Assembly: GCF_042697365.1 (NCBI RefSeq)
Contig: NZ_CP137605.1
Source: Brucella pseudintermedia
GTDB taxonomy: Bacteria > Pseudomonadota > Alphaproteobacteria > Rhizobiales > Rhizobiaceae
Direction: 5' to 3' (one strand)
Length of the DNA stretch: 64,000 nucleotides
Shown: positions 23,823 to 31,743 of the stretch, piece after piece
How the letters are laid out: the number at the start of each line of letters is the position of its first letter
Numbering within the stretch: position 1 is the first letter of the stretch
The notes under the pieces: generated by a model
The model's input: the letters and a program-made list of their open reading frames with translations, nothing else
Database searches by the model: none
What the model was told of the DNA's origin: nothing
Position numbers and translations under genes: made by a program

Positions 23823-24608
23823 ATGGCTCTATCTCTTTCAAGCCTCAAGTCGACGAAGAGACACGATCCGCCCGTGATCCTTCTCTACGGCGTCGACGGC
23901 ATCGGCAAGACGTCGCTCGCGGCAGAATTTCCAGATCCGATCTATCTCGCAACCGAAGGTGAGCGCCCGCCGTCCGACATCGAAATGGCAACGCCAGGCA
24001 CAATTGAATCCTTCGACGATCTGCTGAACGTCATCGGCGAACTGCTGACCGAAGAGCACGACCGGCGCACCGTGATTATCGACAGCCTCGATGGGCTGGA
24101 ACCGCTTGTTTGGCGTGCGACCGCTGCCCGCCTTGGCATCAATGGCATCGAAGATGCGGGGTTCGGTAAAGGCTACGTGGAAGCTGATACCGAATGGAAC
24201 GAACTGATGGCCGCCGTGTCGGCGCTGTCTCGTGCGGGCATGTATGTAGTCATGCTGGCGCACCCTGAAATTGTGCGCTTCGACAGCCCGACGACAGATC
24301 CTTATTCACGATACCAGCCCAAATTGCACAAGCGGGCCAATGCCCTGGTGCGTGAGAAGTCCGATGTTGTTGCGTTCATGAATTACCGCATCTCCATCAA
24401 GGAAAAGGAAGTGGCGCGCCAGACGAAGGTTAGCCACGCCGAGGGCGGGAAGGAGCGCCAGGTGCACTTCAACGAGGCGGCGGGGTTCAACGCCAAGAAC
24501 CGTTATTCGATGCCCGACAGTGTCGTTTACCGCAAAGGGCAGGGGTTTGCCGACATTGCGAAGTTTTGGCCGATTGCCAACGACAATGACCAGAGGGAGG
24601 CGGCTTGA
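23823..24608 (+). CDS. Sak4-like AAA ATPase (phage recombination)
   Basis: A 261-residue RecA-fold ATPase of the AAA_24/Sak4 type, which in phages stimulates single-strand annealing together with a phage SSB. Walker A is GVDGIGKT (residues 23-30), Walker B VIID (84-87), and a later MYVVMLAHPE strand has the sensor-like His. The C-terminus ends ANDNDQREAA, carrying the recurring ANDN motif. Start ATG 23823 follows AACACGAGGAG. Its neighbour, a DUF669 protein, is the usual SSB partner. Confidence 0.85.
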   Translation: MALSLSSLKSTKRHDPPVILLYGVDGIGKTSLAAEFPDPIYLATEGERPPSDIEMATPGTIESFDDLLNVIGELLTEEHDRRTVIIDSLDGLEPLVWRATAARLGINGIEDAGFGKGYVEADTEWNELMAAVSALSRAGMYVVMLAHPEIVRFDSPTTDPYSRYQPKLHKRANALVREKSDVVAFMNYRISIKEKEVARQTKVSHAEGGKERQVHFNEAAGFNAKNRYSMPDSVVYRKGQGFADIAKFWPIANDNDQREAA

Positions 24609-24952
24609 TGGGCTGGTTTAAACCAACACCGATGAAGCTCAAGTACGGTGAACCGGTACACCAGATGGCGATACGAGCGCTCATGTGTGGCGCGCTCAAG
24701 CCCGACGGCGAGAGCATTCTGACTTCGACGGATTATCATTTCGTCGGACCTCATGGGATTGTCTATCAAGGAACTGACAAGACCTGGCGCCGCGGCGAAG
24801 ATGGTTTTGCATCTGGACTGGCGGAACTGTGTGAAGAAATCCAACGAGACTTTAACGAGCGTATCGCCGCTCAGGATAAAGCACGTGAATACGCGCGCGA
24901 AAAGCTCGCAATTCCACCACTGTTTGCCTCTGTAAACAAGGACGCTGCCTAA
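24608..24952 (+). CDS. Hypothetical phage protein
   Basis: A 114-residue protein from ATG 24608, sharing a base with the preceding TGA. It has no recognised family; LTSTDYHFVGPHGIVYQGTD is strand-rich and the C-terminal half is helical and charged. It sits between the Sak4-like ATPase and the SSB-like gene, so it may be a recombination accessory. Confidence 0.6.
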   Translation: MGWFKPTPMKLKYGEPVHQMAIRALMCGALKPDGESILTSTDYHFVGPHGIVYQGTDKTWRRGEDGFASGLAELCEEIQRDFNERIAAQDKAREYAREKLAIPPLFASVNKDAA

Positions 24953-25194
24953 TGGAAAAAGCTCTCGCTGGCCTCGTCGCAATCGCGGCCATCCTATTCT
25001 TCGCACCGCTCATCGGCGTTCTCGGTGGCGCGTTCGTCGGCTGGGTTGTGGGCCTGTTCTTCGCAGAAACGATCCACGCCTTCCTTGCCGCCGTTGGCAT
25101 CAACGCGGCGGACCTTGCGATGTGGCAGATCGGCGCTTCGCTTGGTTTCATCGGTGGATTCTTCCGCCCGGCTATTCATCGGGCGAAGGCTTAA
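24952..25194 (+). CDS. Small two-span membrane protein
   Basis: An 80-residue, very hydrophobic protein (LAGLVAIAAILFFAPLIGVL, then GAFVGWVVGLFFAE and IGASLGFIGGFF), with two to three membrane helices and a basic end. Its ATG shares one base with the preceding TAA. It resembles no lysis protein strongly enough to call it a holin, and its early position argues against that. Confidence 0.6.
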   Translation: MEKALAGLVAIAAILFFAPLIGVLGGAFVGWVVGLFFAETIHAFLAAVGINAADLAMWQIGASLGFIGGFFRPAIHRAKA

Positions 25195-25236
25195 ATCTCG
25201 CCGTCACCACACCCCAACAACACGAGGAAATGACAA

Positions 25237-25788
25237 ATGGCAAAACTAGCCAGCAGATTTGATGCGACTGCTCACGATACAGAGCAGCGCGACTACGAGG
25301 AACTGCCGAACGGCGACTATGAACTGGAAATCGAGGCGTCGGAGGTCAAGGAAGGCGCAAACGGTACCGGCCTCAAGACAACGATGACGGTTCTTCGCCC
25401 TGAGGAATACAAGGGCCGCAAGGTCTTCAATTTCTACAATCTGGAACACAAGAACGCGCAGGCGCAAGAAATCGGACAGCGTCAGTTCGCGAGCCTTTGC
25501 CGAGCGATCGGCGTCTCGGAAGTCGAGGATTCCGAAGAACTGCACTTCAAGGCGTTTACGGCAAAGATCGGCCTCGGCAAGCCTTCGAAGGACGGCCAAT
25601 ATCCGGCGCGCGCCGAGATCAAGAAGTACTACTTCCCCGACGAAGGCAACGTTCCCCAGCCTTCAATCGACGCCAACCAGCCTGTAGCGCAGGCCCGCCC
25701 GGCCAATGACAACCGACCGGCTGCGGCAAACAGCAATAAGCCGACACCGGCTGCTGCTGCGGCAGGCAAGAAGCGGCCTTGGGGCTAA
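25237..25788 (+). CDS. DUF669 protein, probable phage single-strand DNA-binding protein
   Basis: A 183-residue protein. The N-terminal about 130 residues match DUF669 (LPNGDYELEIEASEVKEGAN, TMTVLRPEEYKGRKVFNFYN, SLCRAIGV), an OB-fold SSB-like family found beside Sak4. A Pro/Ala/Asn-rich tail carries ANDN (RPANDNRP) and ends KKRPWG, not the acidic DDIPF tip of bacterial SSBs. The leader contains AACACGAGGA. An SSB role is inferred from family and neighbours. Confidence 0.8.
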   Translation: MAKLASRFDATAHDTEQRDYEELPNGDYELEIEASEVKEGANGTGLKTTMTVLRPEEYKGRKVFNFYNLEHKNAQAQEIGQRQFASLCRAIGVSEVEDSEELHFKAFTAKIGLGKPSKDGQYPARAEIKKYYFPDEGNVPQPSIDANQPVAQARPANDNRPAAANSNKPTPAAAAAGKKRPWG

Positions 25789-25799
25789 GCTAAACAACA

Positions 25800-25840
25800 G
25801 GCGCGGCTACCAACCGCGCCTTCTACCACCAACCACGAGG
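25800..25840 (+). promoter_or_regulatory. Hairpin plus CACGAGGAG leader before the clamp gene
   Basis: A perfect 7-bp hairpin, GGCGCGG (25800-25806) with CCGCGCC (25814-25820), is followed by an A/C-rich linker and CCACGAGGAG. The layout is like the leader at 31693-31737 before the SNF2-type helicase gene. It could tune translation or mRNA processing. Confidence 0.45.
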
Positions 25841-25848
25841 AGACTTTG

Positions 25849-26886
25849 ATGAGAGTCAGCATTGACCGCTCACAGCTCGCGCACGCCTTGGCTACCGTCA
25901 ACCGTGCCATCGAAAGCCGAAACACAATCCCCATTCTCACCAACGTACTCTTGGCTGTTGAGGACGGCCAACTGCGCCTGACCGGGACCGATCTGGACGT
26001 GGAGATAACGACCAGTCTACCGGTGCTCGACTGCCAGCCGGGTAGCGTAACAGTGCCCGGCAAGATGCTTGCGGACATTGCAAAGCGCGCAACGGGTGAC
26101 GTTACTCTTGCCTTGGATGAAGGCCGCCTTACGGTCGCGTCTGGTCGCAGCCGTTACAAGCTCGATGTCTTGCCCGCCGAAGACTTTCCATCGTTCAGCG
26201 CCGGGAAGTTCGACACGACGCTCGAGCTCGATCTGGCTGCGCTTGTGGCGCCGTGTGTGCACTGCATTTCGACGGAAGAAACCCGCTATTATCTCAATGG
26301 CGTCTATCTGCATGTTGTCGACGGTCGTTTGGTTGCGGTCGCAACCGACGGGCACCGGCTGATGCGCAACACAGGGCCGGAAGGCACCATAGAATACGGC
26401 GTGATCCTGCCGCGCAAGCTGGTCGGGTTGCTGCCGAAGGGCGCTGTTACGGTTGAACTCTCCCAAAACAAGGTGCGCGTCACGTCTGGCTCAACGGTTA
26501 TTACATCAAAGCTGATCGACGGCACTTTCCCTGATTATGTGCGCGTCATTCCATCCGGTAATAGCAATGTGCTTACCGTCGACCGGCAGGCGCTTATGAA
26601 GGCGGTCGAACGTGTCGCCGCTGTAGCGGACGACAAATCGCGCGCCGTGAAATTCGCCGTCGGCGATGTGCTGCGGCTGATACTGGCTGACAAGGCCAGC
26701 GACGAAGTTTCGATTGAGTTTGAAGGCGAGCCTTTGGAAATCGGCTTTAACGCCCGCTACGTCAACGACATGCTTGGCGCGTTGGATGAACCAAATGTGC
26801 GCTTTGCTCTCGGCGATGCAGGTTCTCCGGCTGTCATCAAAGGTGAGGGCGAGTGGACTGGCGTGCTGATGCCGATGAGGGTCTAA
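25849..26886 (+). CDS. Phage-encoded DNA polymerase III beta-clamp homologue
   Basis: A 345-residue sliding clamp with the three-domain layout of DnaN: MRVSIDRSQLAHALATVNRAI at the start, IPILTNVLL, VAVATDGHRLM in domain 2 and the C-terminal VLMPMRV. It is a little shorter than chromosomal DnaN (about 370). It would encircle DNA and tether phage or host polymerase, nuclease or ligase. A start at ATG 25849 is given by the CACGAGGAG site 7 nt upstream. A clamp inside a replication module is uncommon but known in phages. Confidence 0.92.
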   Translation: MRVSIDRSQLAHALATVNRAIESRNTIPILTNVLLAVEDGQLRLTGTDLDVEITTSLPVLDCQPGSVTVPGKMLADIAKRATGDVTLALDEGRLTVASGRSRYKLDVLPAEDFPSFSAGKFDTTLELDLAALVAPCVHCISTEETRYYLNGVYLHVVDGRLVAVATDGHRLMRNTGPEGTIEYGVILPRKLVGLLPKGAVTVELSQNKVRVTSGSTVITSKLIDGTFPDYVRVIPSGNSNVLTVDRQALMKAVERVAAVADDKSRAVKFAVGDVLRLILADKASDEVSIEFEGEPLEIGFNARYVNDMLGALDEPNVRFALGDAGSPAVIKGEGEWTGVLMPMRV

Positions 26887-26888
26887 GC

Positions 26889-27068
26889 ATGGCAGCGACA
26901 ATCCCCGAAACCGCAATCTTCAACGCCATTGAATATGCGCTGCGCCATGAAGGTGTGACCGAAATCGCGTTTTCAGAAGATGGCGAATACGAAGTCGAAA
27001 TCCACGAGGCGTCCAACCTGATGCCGTTCGTCAAATGTCTGTTGCGCGAGTTGGAGGTGATTACGTGA
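26889..27068 (+). CDS. Hypothetical small acidic phage protein
   Basis: A 59-residue protein from ATG 26889, three bases after the clamp stop. It has an IPETAIFNAIEYALRHEG helix and an acidic strand (FSEDGEYEVEIHEA), with no family known. It overlaps the next gene by 4 nt (GTGA). Confidence 0.6.
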   Translation: MAATIPETAIFNAIEYALRHEGVTEIAFSEDGEYEVEIHEASNLMPFVKCLLRELEVIT

Positions 27069-27280
27069 AAATCAGCATCGAGTGGCTTGGCGACACTCAC
27101 GATTGCGAAACCTGCGGCCCGTCTTGGGCTGAAGGCGCGCGCGTCTATATCGATGGGCTGCTTGTACTGGATTTGCAGCCAAGCGCCCACTGTTACGATG
27201 GTGTGTCTTACCAAGAAGATGACGTGTACCGGCACATTCTGGAGCACCTCGGCCATACCGTGGAGGACTACCCAGCATGA
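27065..27280 (+). CDS. Hypothetical small phage protein
   Basis: A 71-residue protein from GTG 27065, overlapping the preceding TGA. DTHDCETCGPSW contains a Cys pair; LVLDLQPSAHCYD adds Cys and His, so a small metal site is possible. It overlaps the next gene by 4 nt. Confidence 0.55.
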   Translation: MKISIEWLGDTHDCETCGPSWAEGARVYIDGLLVLDLQPSAHCYDGVSYQEDDVYRHILEHLGHTVEDYPA

Positions 27281-27456
27281 ACAGCATCTTCATGGTCATG
27301 AAGCAGGTATCGCCGGACACCGCACGGCCATACCGCGTCATCGAGACATATCCGACTTCGGAAGGAATGCGTTCACGTATCGTATCTGGTGCGTTTAGCA
27401 CGCAGGAAGCGGCGCAACAGTGGGTGGAGCATTTGCAGGAAGGGAGCGCAATATAA
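27277..27456 (+). CDS. Hypothetical small phage protein (59 aa)
   Basis: ATG 27277 overlaps the preceding stop. The 59-residue product (MNSIFMVMKQVSPDTARPYR ... FSTQEAAQQWVEHLQEG) has a strand-helix look and no recognised motif. Its TAA overlaps the nuclease ATG by one base. Confidence 0.6.
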   Translation: MNSIFMVMKQVSPDTARPYRVIETYPTSEGMRSRIVSGAFSTQEAAQQWVEHLQEGSAI

Positions 27457-28394
27457 TGGCACCCCTCCCAAAAGCCGAATCCAGCACCGTCCGCGCCATC
27501 TACGCTGCTTACGAGGCCCAGGCTAAGTCCTGGGACTCGTGGGGTATCAGTGTGGGTGAGGCCGGCACCGAATGCGATCGCGCCTTGTGGTACGGCTTCC
27601 GCTGGGTCTCAGCGCACGAGGTTCATTCGGGTCGCCAGCTTCGACTGTTCGCCACTGGCAATATCGAGGAAGATCGTTTGGTGGCCGACCTCGAACGCAT
27701 CGGCGTCGACGTCTACGGGCAGCAGGACAAAATCCGGCTGGTTTCAGGGTTCGTGCGTGGCAAGTGCGACGGCAAGGCAATGGGCGTACCCGAAGCGCCG
27801 AAGACCGAACACCTGCTGGAATTCAAGTCGAGTAACGAGAAGGGCATTAAGGAACTGCAAAAACACGGCTGCCAAAAGGCCAAGCCCTTGCACTACGCCC
27901 AGTGCCAGCTCGGGATGCAGGCTTTCGGCCTGACGCGCTGCCTGTATCTGGCGTCGTGCAAGAACACCGACACGCTTTATGCCGAGCGCATCGAATACGA
28001 CGTCGAATTCTGCCTTCGGCTGCTGGCACGCTGCGAACGCATCGTGTTTTCGGACGAACCGCCCAGCCGTATCAGCGAAGATCCCGAGTTCTTCGGCTGC
28101 ATGTTCTGCAAACACCGCGGCGTTTGCCATGAAGGCGTGCAGCCGCGCGTTAACTGCCGCACTTGCCTTCATGTTCAACCAGAGCATGGTGGCGATTGCC
28201 ACATGTCATGCGCTCGCTGGAACAAGCCATTGTCGATCGACGAGCAGCGAGACGGCTGCCCGGCTCACCTCTATCTGCCGGGGCTGATAAATGGCGAGCA
28301 GATCGATGCCGATGAGGTTGCGGAGACCGTTACTTATCGACTAGCGACGGGTGAGGTTTGGGTGGATGGAGTGAGGGGAGAGGCGGGTGGTTAA
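27456..28394 (+). CDS. Cas4-like PD-(D/E)XK nuclease with Fe-S cysteines
   Basis: A 312-residue exonuclease of the Cas4/AddB-C-terminal type. Catalytic candidates are Glu72 (GNIEEDRL), Asp105 (GKCDG) and Glu122-x-Lys124 (LLEFKSS). Cys40 (GTECDRALWY) with Cys215, Cys218 and Cys224 (FFGCMFCKHRGVC) fits the four-cysteine iron-sulfur cluster of such nucleases; two further Cys (234 and 237) follow. It probably resects DNA ends for Sak4/SSB-driven recombination. The start overlaps the previous stop. Confidence 0.82.
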   Translation: MAPLPKAESSTVRAIYAAYEAQAKSWDSWGISVGEAGTECDRALWYGFRWVSAHEVHSGRQLRLFATGNIEEDRLVADLERIGVDVYGQQDKIRLVSGFVRGKCDGKAMGVPEAPKTEHLLEFKSSNEKGIKELQKHGCQKAKPLHYAQCQLGMQAFGLTRCLYLASCKNTDTLYAERIEYDVEFCLRLLARCERIVFSDEPPSRISEDPEFFGCMFCKHRGVCHEGVQPRVNCRTCLHVQPEHGGDCHMSCARWNKPLSIDEQRDGCPAHLYLPGLINGEQIDADEVAETVTYRLATGEVWVDGVRGEAGG

Positions 28395-28945
28395 ATGATT
28401 TTCGGAGGCAGTATTTGCACGCCAATGTATGCATCTTCCGTATCGCGATCGCCTTCCTGCCGGTATCGAACTCTGACGTAGAAGTTGATCGGTGCCCGTT
28501 CTTCGCCGATCTTCCAGCTACATCGCATCGGTATCGTTAGTAAGCTCGATTGCTCATTTGTCCCACGTCCTCTTAAGCGAAGTGGAATTTCAAATCGTTT
28601 GATGCGCGGACCGTCCTTCATGGCATCAAAAATAGACTCAATGACACCTCGTAACGTCTCTGAATCGGAGAAGATGATCACCGACGGAGGGTATTCGAAT
28701 GAGAGCTCTTCAATGAGCAGTGGCCTCTTATTGTGATTGACAATCTCAATGCTCAATGAAGCTTGCTCTGAATACTCATCTGGCGGGTTCTGATACGCGC
28801 CAAAACTTGGCTCCACGTCGCCCAATACTGCGTCTGCCTGTCGCTTTGATTGCTTTGCGGACATCCACGCGAAGCACGCCGCTAAAGCGGCTCCGATGGC
28901 AGAAACACCAGCAATATAATCACTCGGTTGAAGTTTGAGGTCCAT
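28391..28945 (-). CDS. Minus-strand membrane-anchored cargo protein
   Basis: A 184-residue protein encoded against the rightward operon, between the nuclease and helicase genes. One membrane helix (YIAGVSAIGAALAACFAWM, about residues 10-28) is followed by a soluble, strand-rich domain (LSIEIVNHNKRPLLIEELSF). I know no family. Its 3' end overlaps the nuclease stop and its 5' end lies 3 nt from the helicase ATG. Its orientation and position suggest a moron, possibly expressed in the lysogen (exclusion or host modification). The function is not visible. Confidence 0.65.
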   Translation of the reverse strand: MDLKLQPSDYIAGVSAIGAALAACFAWMSAKQSKRQADAVLGDVEPSFGAYQNPPDEYSEQASLSIEIVNHNKRPLLIEELSFEYPPSVIIFSDSETLRGVIESIFDAMKDGPRIKRFEIPLRLRGRGTNEQSSLLTIPMRCSWKIGEERAPINFYVRVRYRQEGDRDTEDAYIGVQILPPKII

Positions 28946-28948
28946 TCA

Positions 28949-30649
28949 ATGCTAACCTTACGCGATTATCAACGCTCCGCAGTTGACGGCCTGTATGACT
29001 ACTGGCGCGAGCAACCCGGCTCCCCTCTTATCGTGCTTCCTACGGGCGGCGGCAAGAGCCTCGTGTTGGGTACGATCTGCAAGGAATTGATCGAACGTTG
29101 GCCCGACATGCGCGTGCTCGTGGTGACACATGTACGCGAATTGATCCTATCGAACTATCAGGAGCTTCTTAACATCTGGCCCTTCGCGCCTGCGGGTATT
29201 TTCTCGGCTGGCGTAGGTCGGCGCGATGCGAAGGCGCAGATCGTTTTCGGCGGTGTGCAGACCATTGCTAGCAAAACAGCCCAAATTGGTCACATAGACG
29301 TCGTTCTGGTCGATGAAGCCCATCTGATGCCGCGCAACTCCGAAACGCAGTATGGCAAGCTGATCGAAGGCCTGCGCGCCATCAATCCAGACCTGAAGCT
29401 GGTCGGCCTCACGGCCACGCCTTATCGTTTGGGCGAGGGGCTTTTGACGGAAGGTGACGGCGCGCTTTTTGACGACATCTGCTTTGAAAAGCCGATTGGC
29501 GAGATGATCGAGGAAGGCTATCTCTGCCGTCCTATCTCAAAGGGCATGGCGACTGCCTTCGACCTGTCCGGCGTTGGCAAGCAGGGCGGCGACTACAAGC
29601 AGAACGCTCTGCAGGCGGCTATCGATAAAGACGATATCACGGCTTCCGTGGTCGATGAGATCGTCACGTATGGTACGGCGTCCGGTGCAGAGCGCAAGGC
29701 TTGGCTGTGCTTTTGCAGTGGCGTCGAACATGCCCGGCATATGCGGGATGAAATACGCAGCCGTGGATTTAGCTGCGAAACAGTGACCGGAGACACTCCA
29801 ACTGGTGAACGTGACCGCATTCTGGCTGATTTTAAGGCTGGCAAGATCCGCGCCTTGACGAATAACTCGGTACTGACAACCGGCACGAACCTGCCGATCA
29901 TCGATCTGGTCGCGTTCTGTCGCCCAACCTTATCAGCGGGCCTTTATGTCCAGATGGCGGGGCGCGGTCTGCGCCTCTATCCCGGCAAGGAAAACTGCCT
30001 GTTTCTGGACTTCGCTGGCGTCGTTCGCAAGCACGGCCCTATAGACGCGGTCACGCCTCCGGGGATGAAAAAAGGCGACGGCGAGGCGCCTGTGAAGCAA
30101 TGTCCGCAAGAGCCTGACGATCGTGGTTTAGTAGGCTGCGGTTCGCTGATCCATGCTTCGCTGCATACCTGTCCAGACTGCGGATACGAATTCCCGGTCG
30201 ACGAAACTCCGAAGATATCAGCGCAGGCCGAAGACGTGCCGATGTTGTCGAAGGACAACGCCAGCACCCGCCAGGTGGAGCGCCGCACCTTCGCATACCA
30301 CGAAGGCAAGGCCGGTAAGCAGGACAGTGTGAAGGTGTCCTACTGGGTTGGCATGTCGCCAATCAACGAATGGCTCGGACCCGCCCATACAGGCTTCTTC
30401 AAGTCGAAGTCAGACAGGTGGTGGCGAAAGCACGGCGGTCAGGCACCGTTCCCGAAAACCGTGCTGGAATTCATGGAGCGCCAGAACGAGCTGCTACCGA
30501 CCGCCGAGATCGTGGTCAAGCCGAACGGCAAATATTGGGAAGTCGTTGACGCTGTGCCGGGCGCTGCGAATGACAACGTGCCGGAGGCGAGCAACGACAA
30601 CATATCAGCCGGCCTGGCTGAAATGTTGGCAGACGACATACCATTTTGA
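28949..30649 (+). CDS. DEAH-box helicase with SSB-like C-terminal tip
   Basis: A 566-residue superfamily 2 helicase. Walker A is PTGGGKS (31-37), motif II DEAH (122-125), GLTATPYRL is motif III, and VQMAGRGLR is motif VI. A zinc knuckle-like segment (SLHTCPDCGYEFP) follows the helicase core. The C-terminal part contains AANDN and SNDN and ends MLADDIPF, identical to the tip of bacterial SSB proteins. ATG 28949 (MLTLRDYQRSA) is the likely start. It probably acts in recombination or replication restart of phage DNA. Confidence 0.88.
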   Translation: MLTLRDYQRSAVDGLYDYWREQPGSPLIVLPTGGGKSLVLGTICKELIERWPDMRVLVVTHVRELILSNYQELLNIWPFAPAGIFSAGVGRRDAKAQIVFGGVQTIASKTAQIGHIDVVLVDEAHLMPRNSETQYGKLIEGLRAINPDLKLVGLTATPYRLGEGLLTEGDGALFDDICFEKPIGEMIEEGYLCRPISKGMATAFDLSGVGKQGGDYKQNALQAAIDKDDITASVVDEIVTYGTASGAERKAWLCFCSGVEHARHMRDEIRSRGFSCETVTGDTPTGERDRILADFKAGKIRALTNNSVLTTGTNLPIIDLVAFCRPTLSAGLYVQMAGRGLRLYPGKENCLFLDFAGVVRKHGPIDAVTPPGMKKGDGEAPVKQCPQEPDDRGLVGCGSLIHASLHTCPDCGYEFPVDETPKISAQAEDVPMLSKDNASTRQVERRTFAYHEGKAGKQDSVKVSYWVGMSPINEWLGPAHTGFFKSKSDRWWRKHGGQAPFPKTVLEFMERQNELLPTAEIVVKPNGKYWEVVDAVPGAANDNVPEASNDNISAGLAEMLADDIPF

Positions 30650-30742
30650 CAACCCGTTAACGGGATGCGCCGTGAGGCGTGTTAACTTACCTGCTGCCGC
30701 TTATGACAGCAAAAACCACCCACCGAAACACGAGGAGCAACA

Positions 30743-31276
30743 ATGCAGAACAAAGCGGACAATGCGAAAGCGCAGAACTACTTGGCCTACGATGTCACCA
30801 TTCTGGAGCGCGAATTCGCCGACCTGATTGCGCAATGGCCAGAGTTGGCCGAAGACGAAGAATTGCGCGCCGACATGATCGAGGGAGAGACAGACGCCTA
30901 CCGCGTGCTCGGCAAGATCGTGGCCATTGAGCGCGATGCAAACAGTATGGTGCTGGCCATCGGTGAACGCGCCAAGGAATTGGTCGCGCGCAAAGATCGA
31001 TACACGAGACGCAAGGACGCCATGCGGGCCTTGTTGCTGCGTCTGTTGAAGGCTGCCAACCTGAACAAGGTCAGCCTGCCGGAGGCAACTGTGTCGGTCG
31101 GCAAAGGGCGTGCCGGGGTTGAGATTGTAGACGAAGCCGCTGTGCCTGCGCGTTTTTTGAAGGTTGTGAAATCGCCTGACAAGACGCTTATCAAAGAGGC
31201 GCTGGATGCTGGGAAGATCGTCAAGGGAGCCGTACTGCGCGAAGGCCAGCCCACGCTTACAGTGCGGGCGGCGTGA
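30743..31276 (+). CDS. Siphovirus Gp157-family protein
   Basis: A 177-residue protein resembling Gp157 (first known from streptococcal phages): a long helical N-terminal half (AYRVLGKIVAIERDANSMVL), then KVSLPEATVSVGKGRAGVEI and a C-terminal DKTLIKEALDAGKIVKGAVL. The family's role is unclear; it usually sits in replication modules. AAACACGAGGAG precedes the ATG. It overlaps the next small gene by 1 nt. Confidence 0.8.
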   Translation: MQNKADNAKAQNYLAYDVTILEREFADLIAQWPELAEDEELRADMIEGETDAYRVLGKIVAIERDANSMVLAIGERAKELVARKDRYTRRKDAMRALLLRLLKAANLNKVSLPEATVSVGKGRAGVEIVDEAAVPARFLKVVKSPDKTLIKEALDAGKIVKGAVLREGQPTLTVRAA

Positions 31277-31458
31277 TGGCGAAGCTAGATCCCGCGGATT
31301 ACGTGCCGTGCATCAAACGCTTGCGGGAGCAAGGGATGGGGCTGGACGAGGCAAGGAAGCAGGTGGACCGCGAGTACCTTCTGAATGCCATCGACGAAGC
31401 ACGCAACTTCTATGAACTGCGCGGGGTTATGCGCGCCTGTATGGAGAAGGTGTTGTGA
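31276..31458 (+). CDS. Hypothetical small helical phage protein
   Basis: A 60-residue protein from ATG 31276, sharing a base with the Gp157 stop (TGATG). It is all helical (RLREQGMGLDEARKQVDREY), with no family known. It overlaps the next gene by 4 nt. Confidence 0.6.
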   Translation: MAKLDPADYVPCIKRLREQGMGLDEARKQVDREYLLNAIDEARNFYELRGVMRACMEKVL

Positions 31459-31685
31459 GCAACTACGGCGACCAATTCATGAAGTGCCCTGAGTGTGGCG
31501 GCACGGCAGAAGCGGAATGCGTCGACGTTGGCGTGGGTCTTTACATCGGCGACGAGTACGAATGCCCTTGCGGCTATAACTCGGCGGCCGATGGAAGGAT
31601 GAATGTCGCCACCTACGACGACTGGTTTCCCGACCTAACCCGCCCGATTGCTGCCGTGCAGCAAGGCGGCGCATCCAGCCTATAA
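31455..31685 (+). CDS. Small zinc-ribbon phage protein
   Basis: A 76-residue protein from GTG 31455 (overlap GTGA). Cys11/Cys14 (KCPECGG) and Cys37/Cys39 (ECPCGY) form a zinc-ribbon pattern. The function is unknown. Confidence 0.65.
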   Translation: MSNYGDQFMKCPECGGTAEAECVDVGVGLYIGDEYECPCGYNSAADGRMNVATYDDWFPDLTRPIAAVQQGGASSL

Positions 31686-31692
31686 CCAACAC

Positions 31693-31737
31693 CCCGCCAG
31701 CCACCAACTGGCGGGTTACCACCACGAAACACGAGGA
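31693..31737 (+). promoter_or_regulatory. Hairpin plus CACGAGGAG leader before the SNF2-type gene
   Basis: A perfect 8-bp hairpin, CCCGCCAG (31693-31700) with CTGGCGGG (31708-31715), then an ACC-rich linker and AAACACGAGGAG. It has no T tract, so it is not a simple terminator. The same arrangement precedes the clamp gene. Confidence 0.45.
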
Positions 31738-31743
31738 GCAAGT

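Noticed and set aside
24952..25194. Considered as a holin
   Set aside because: It has two or three membrane helices, but lies in the early replication module with no endolysin nearby.
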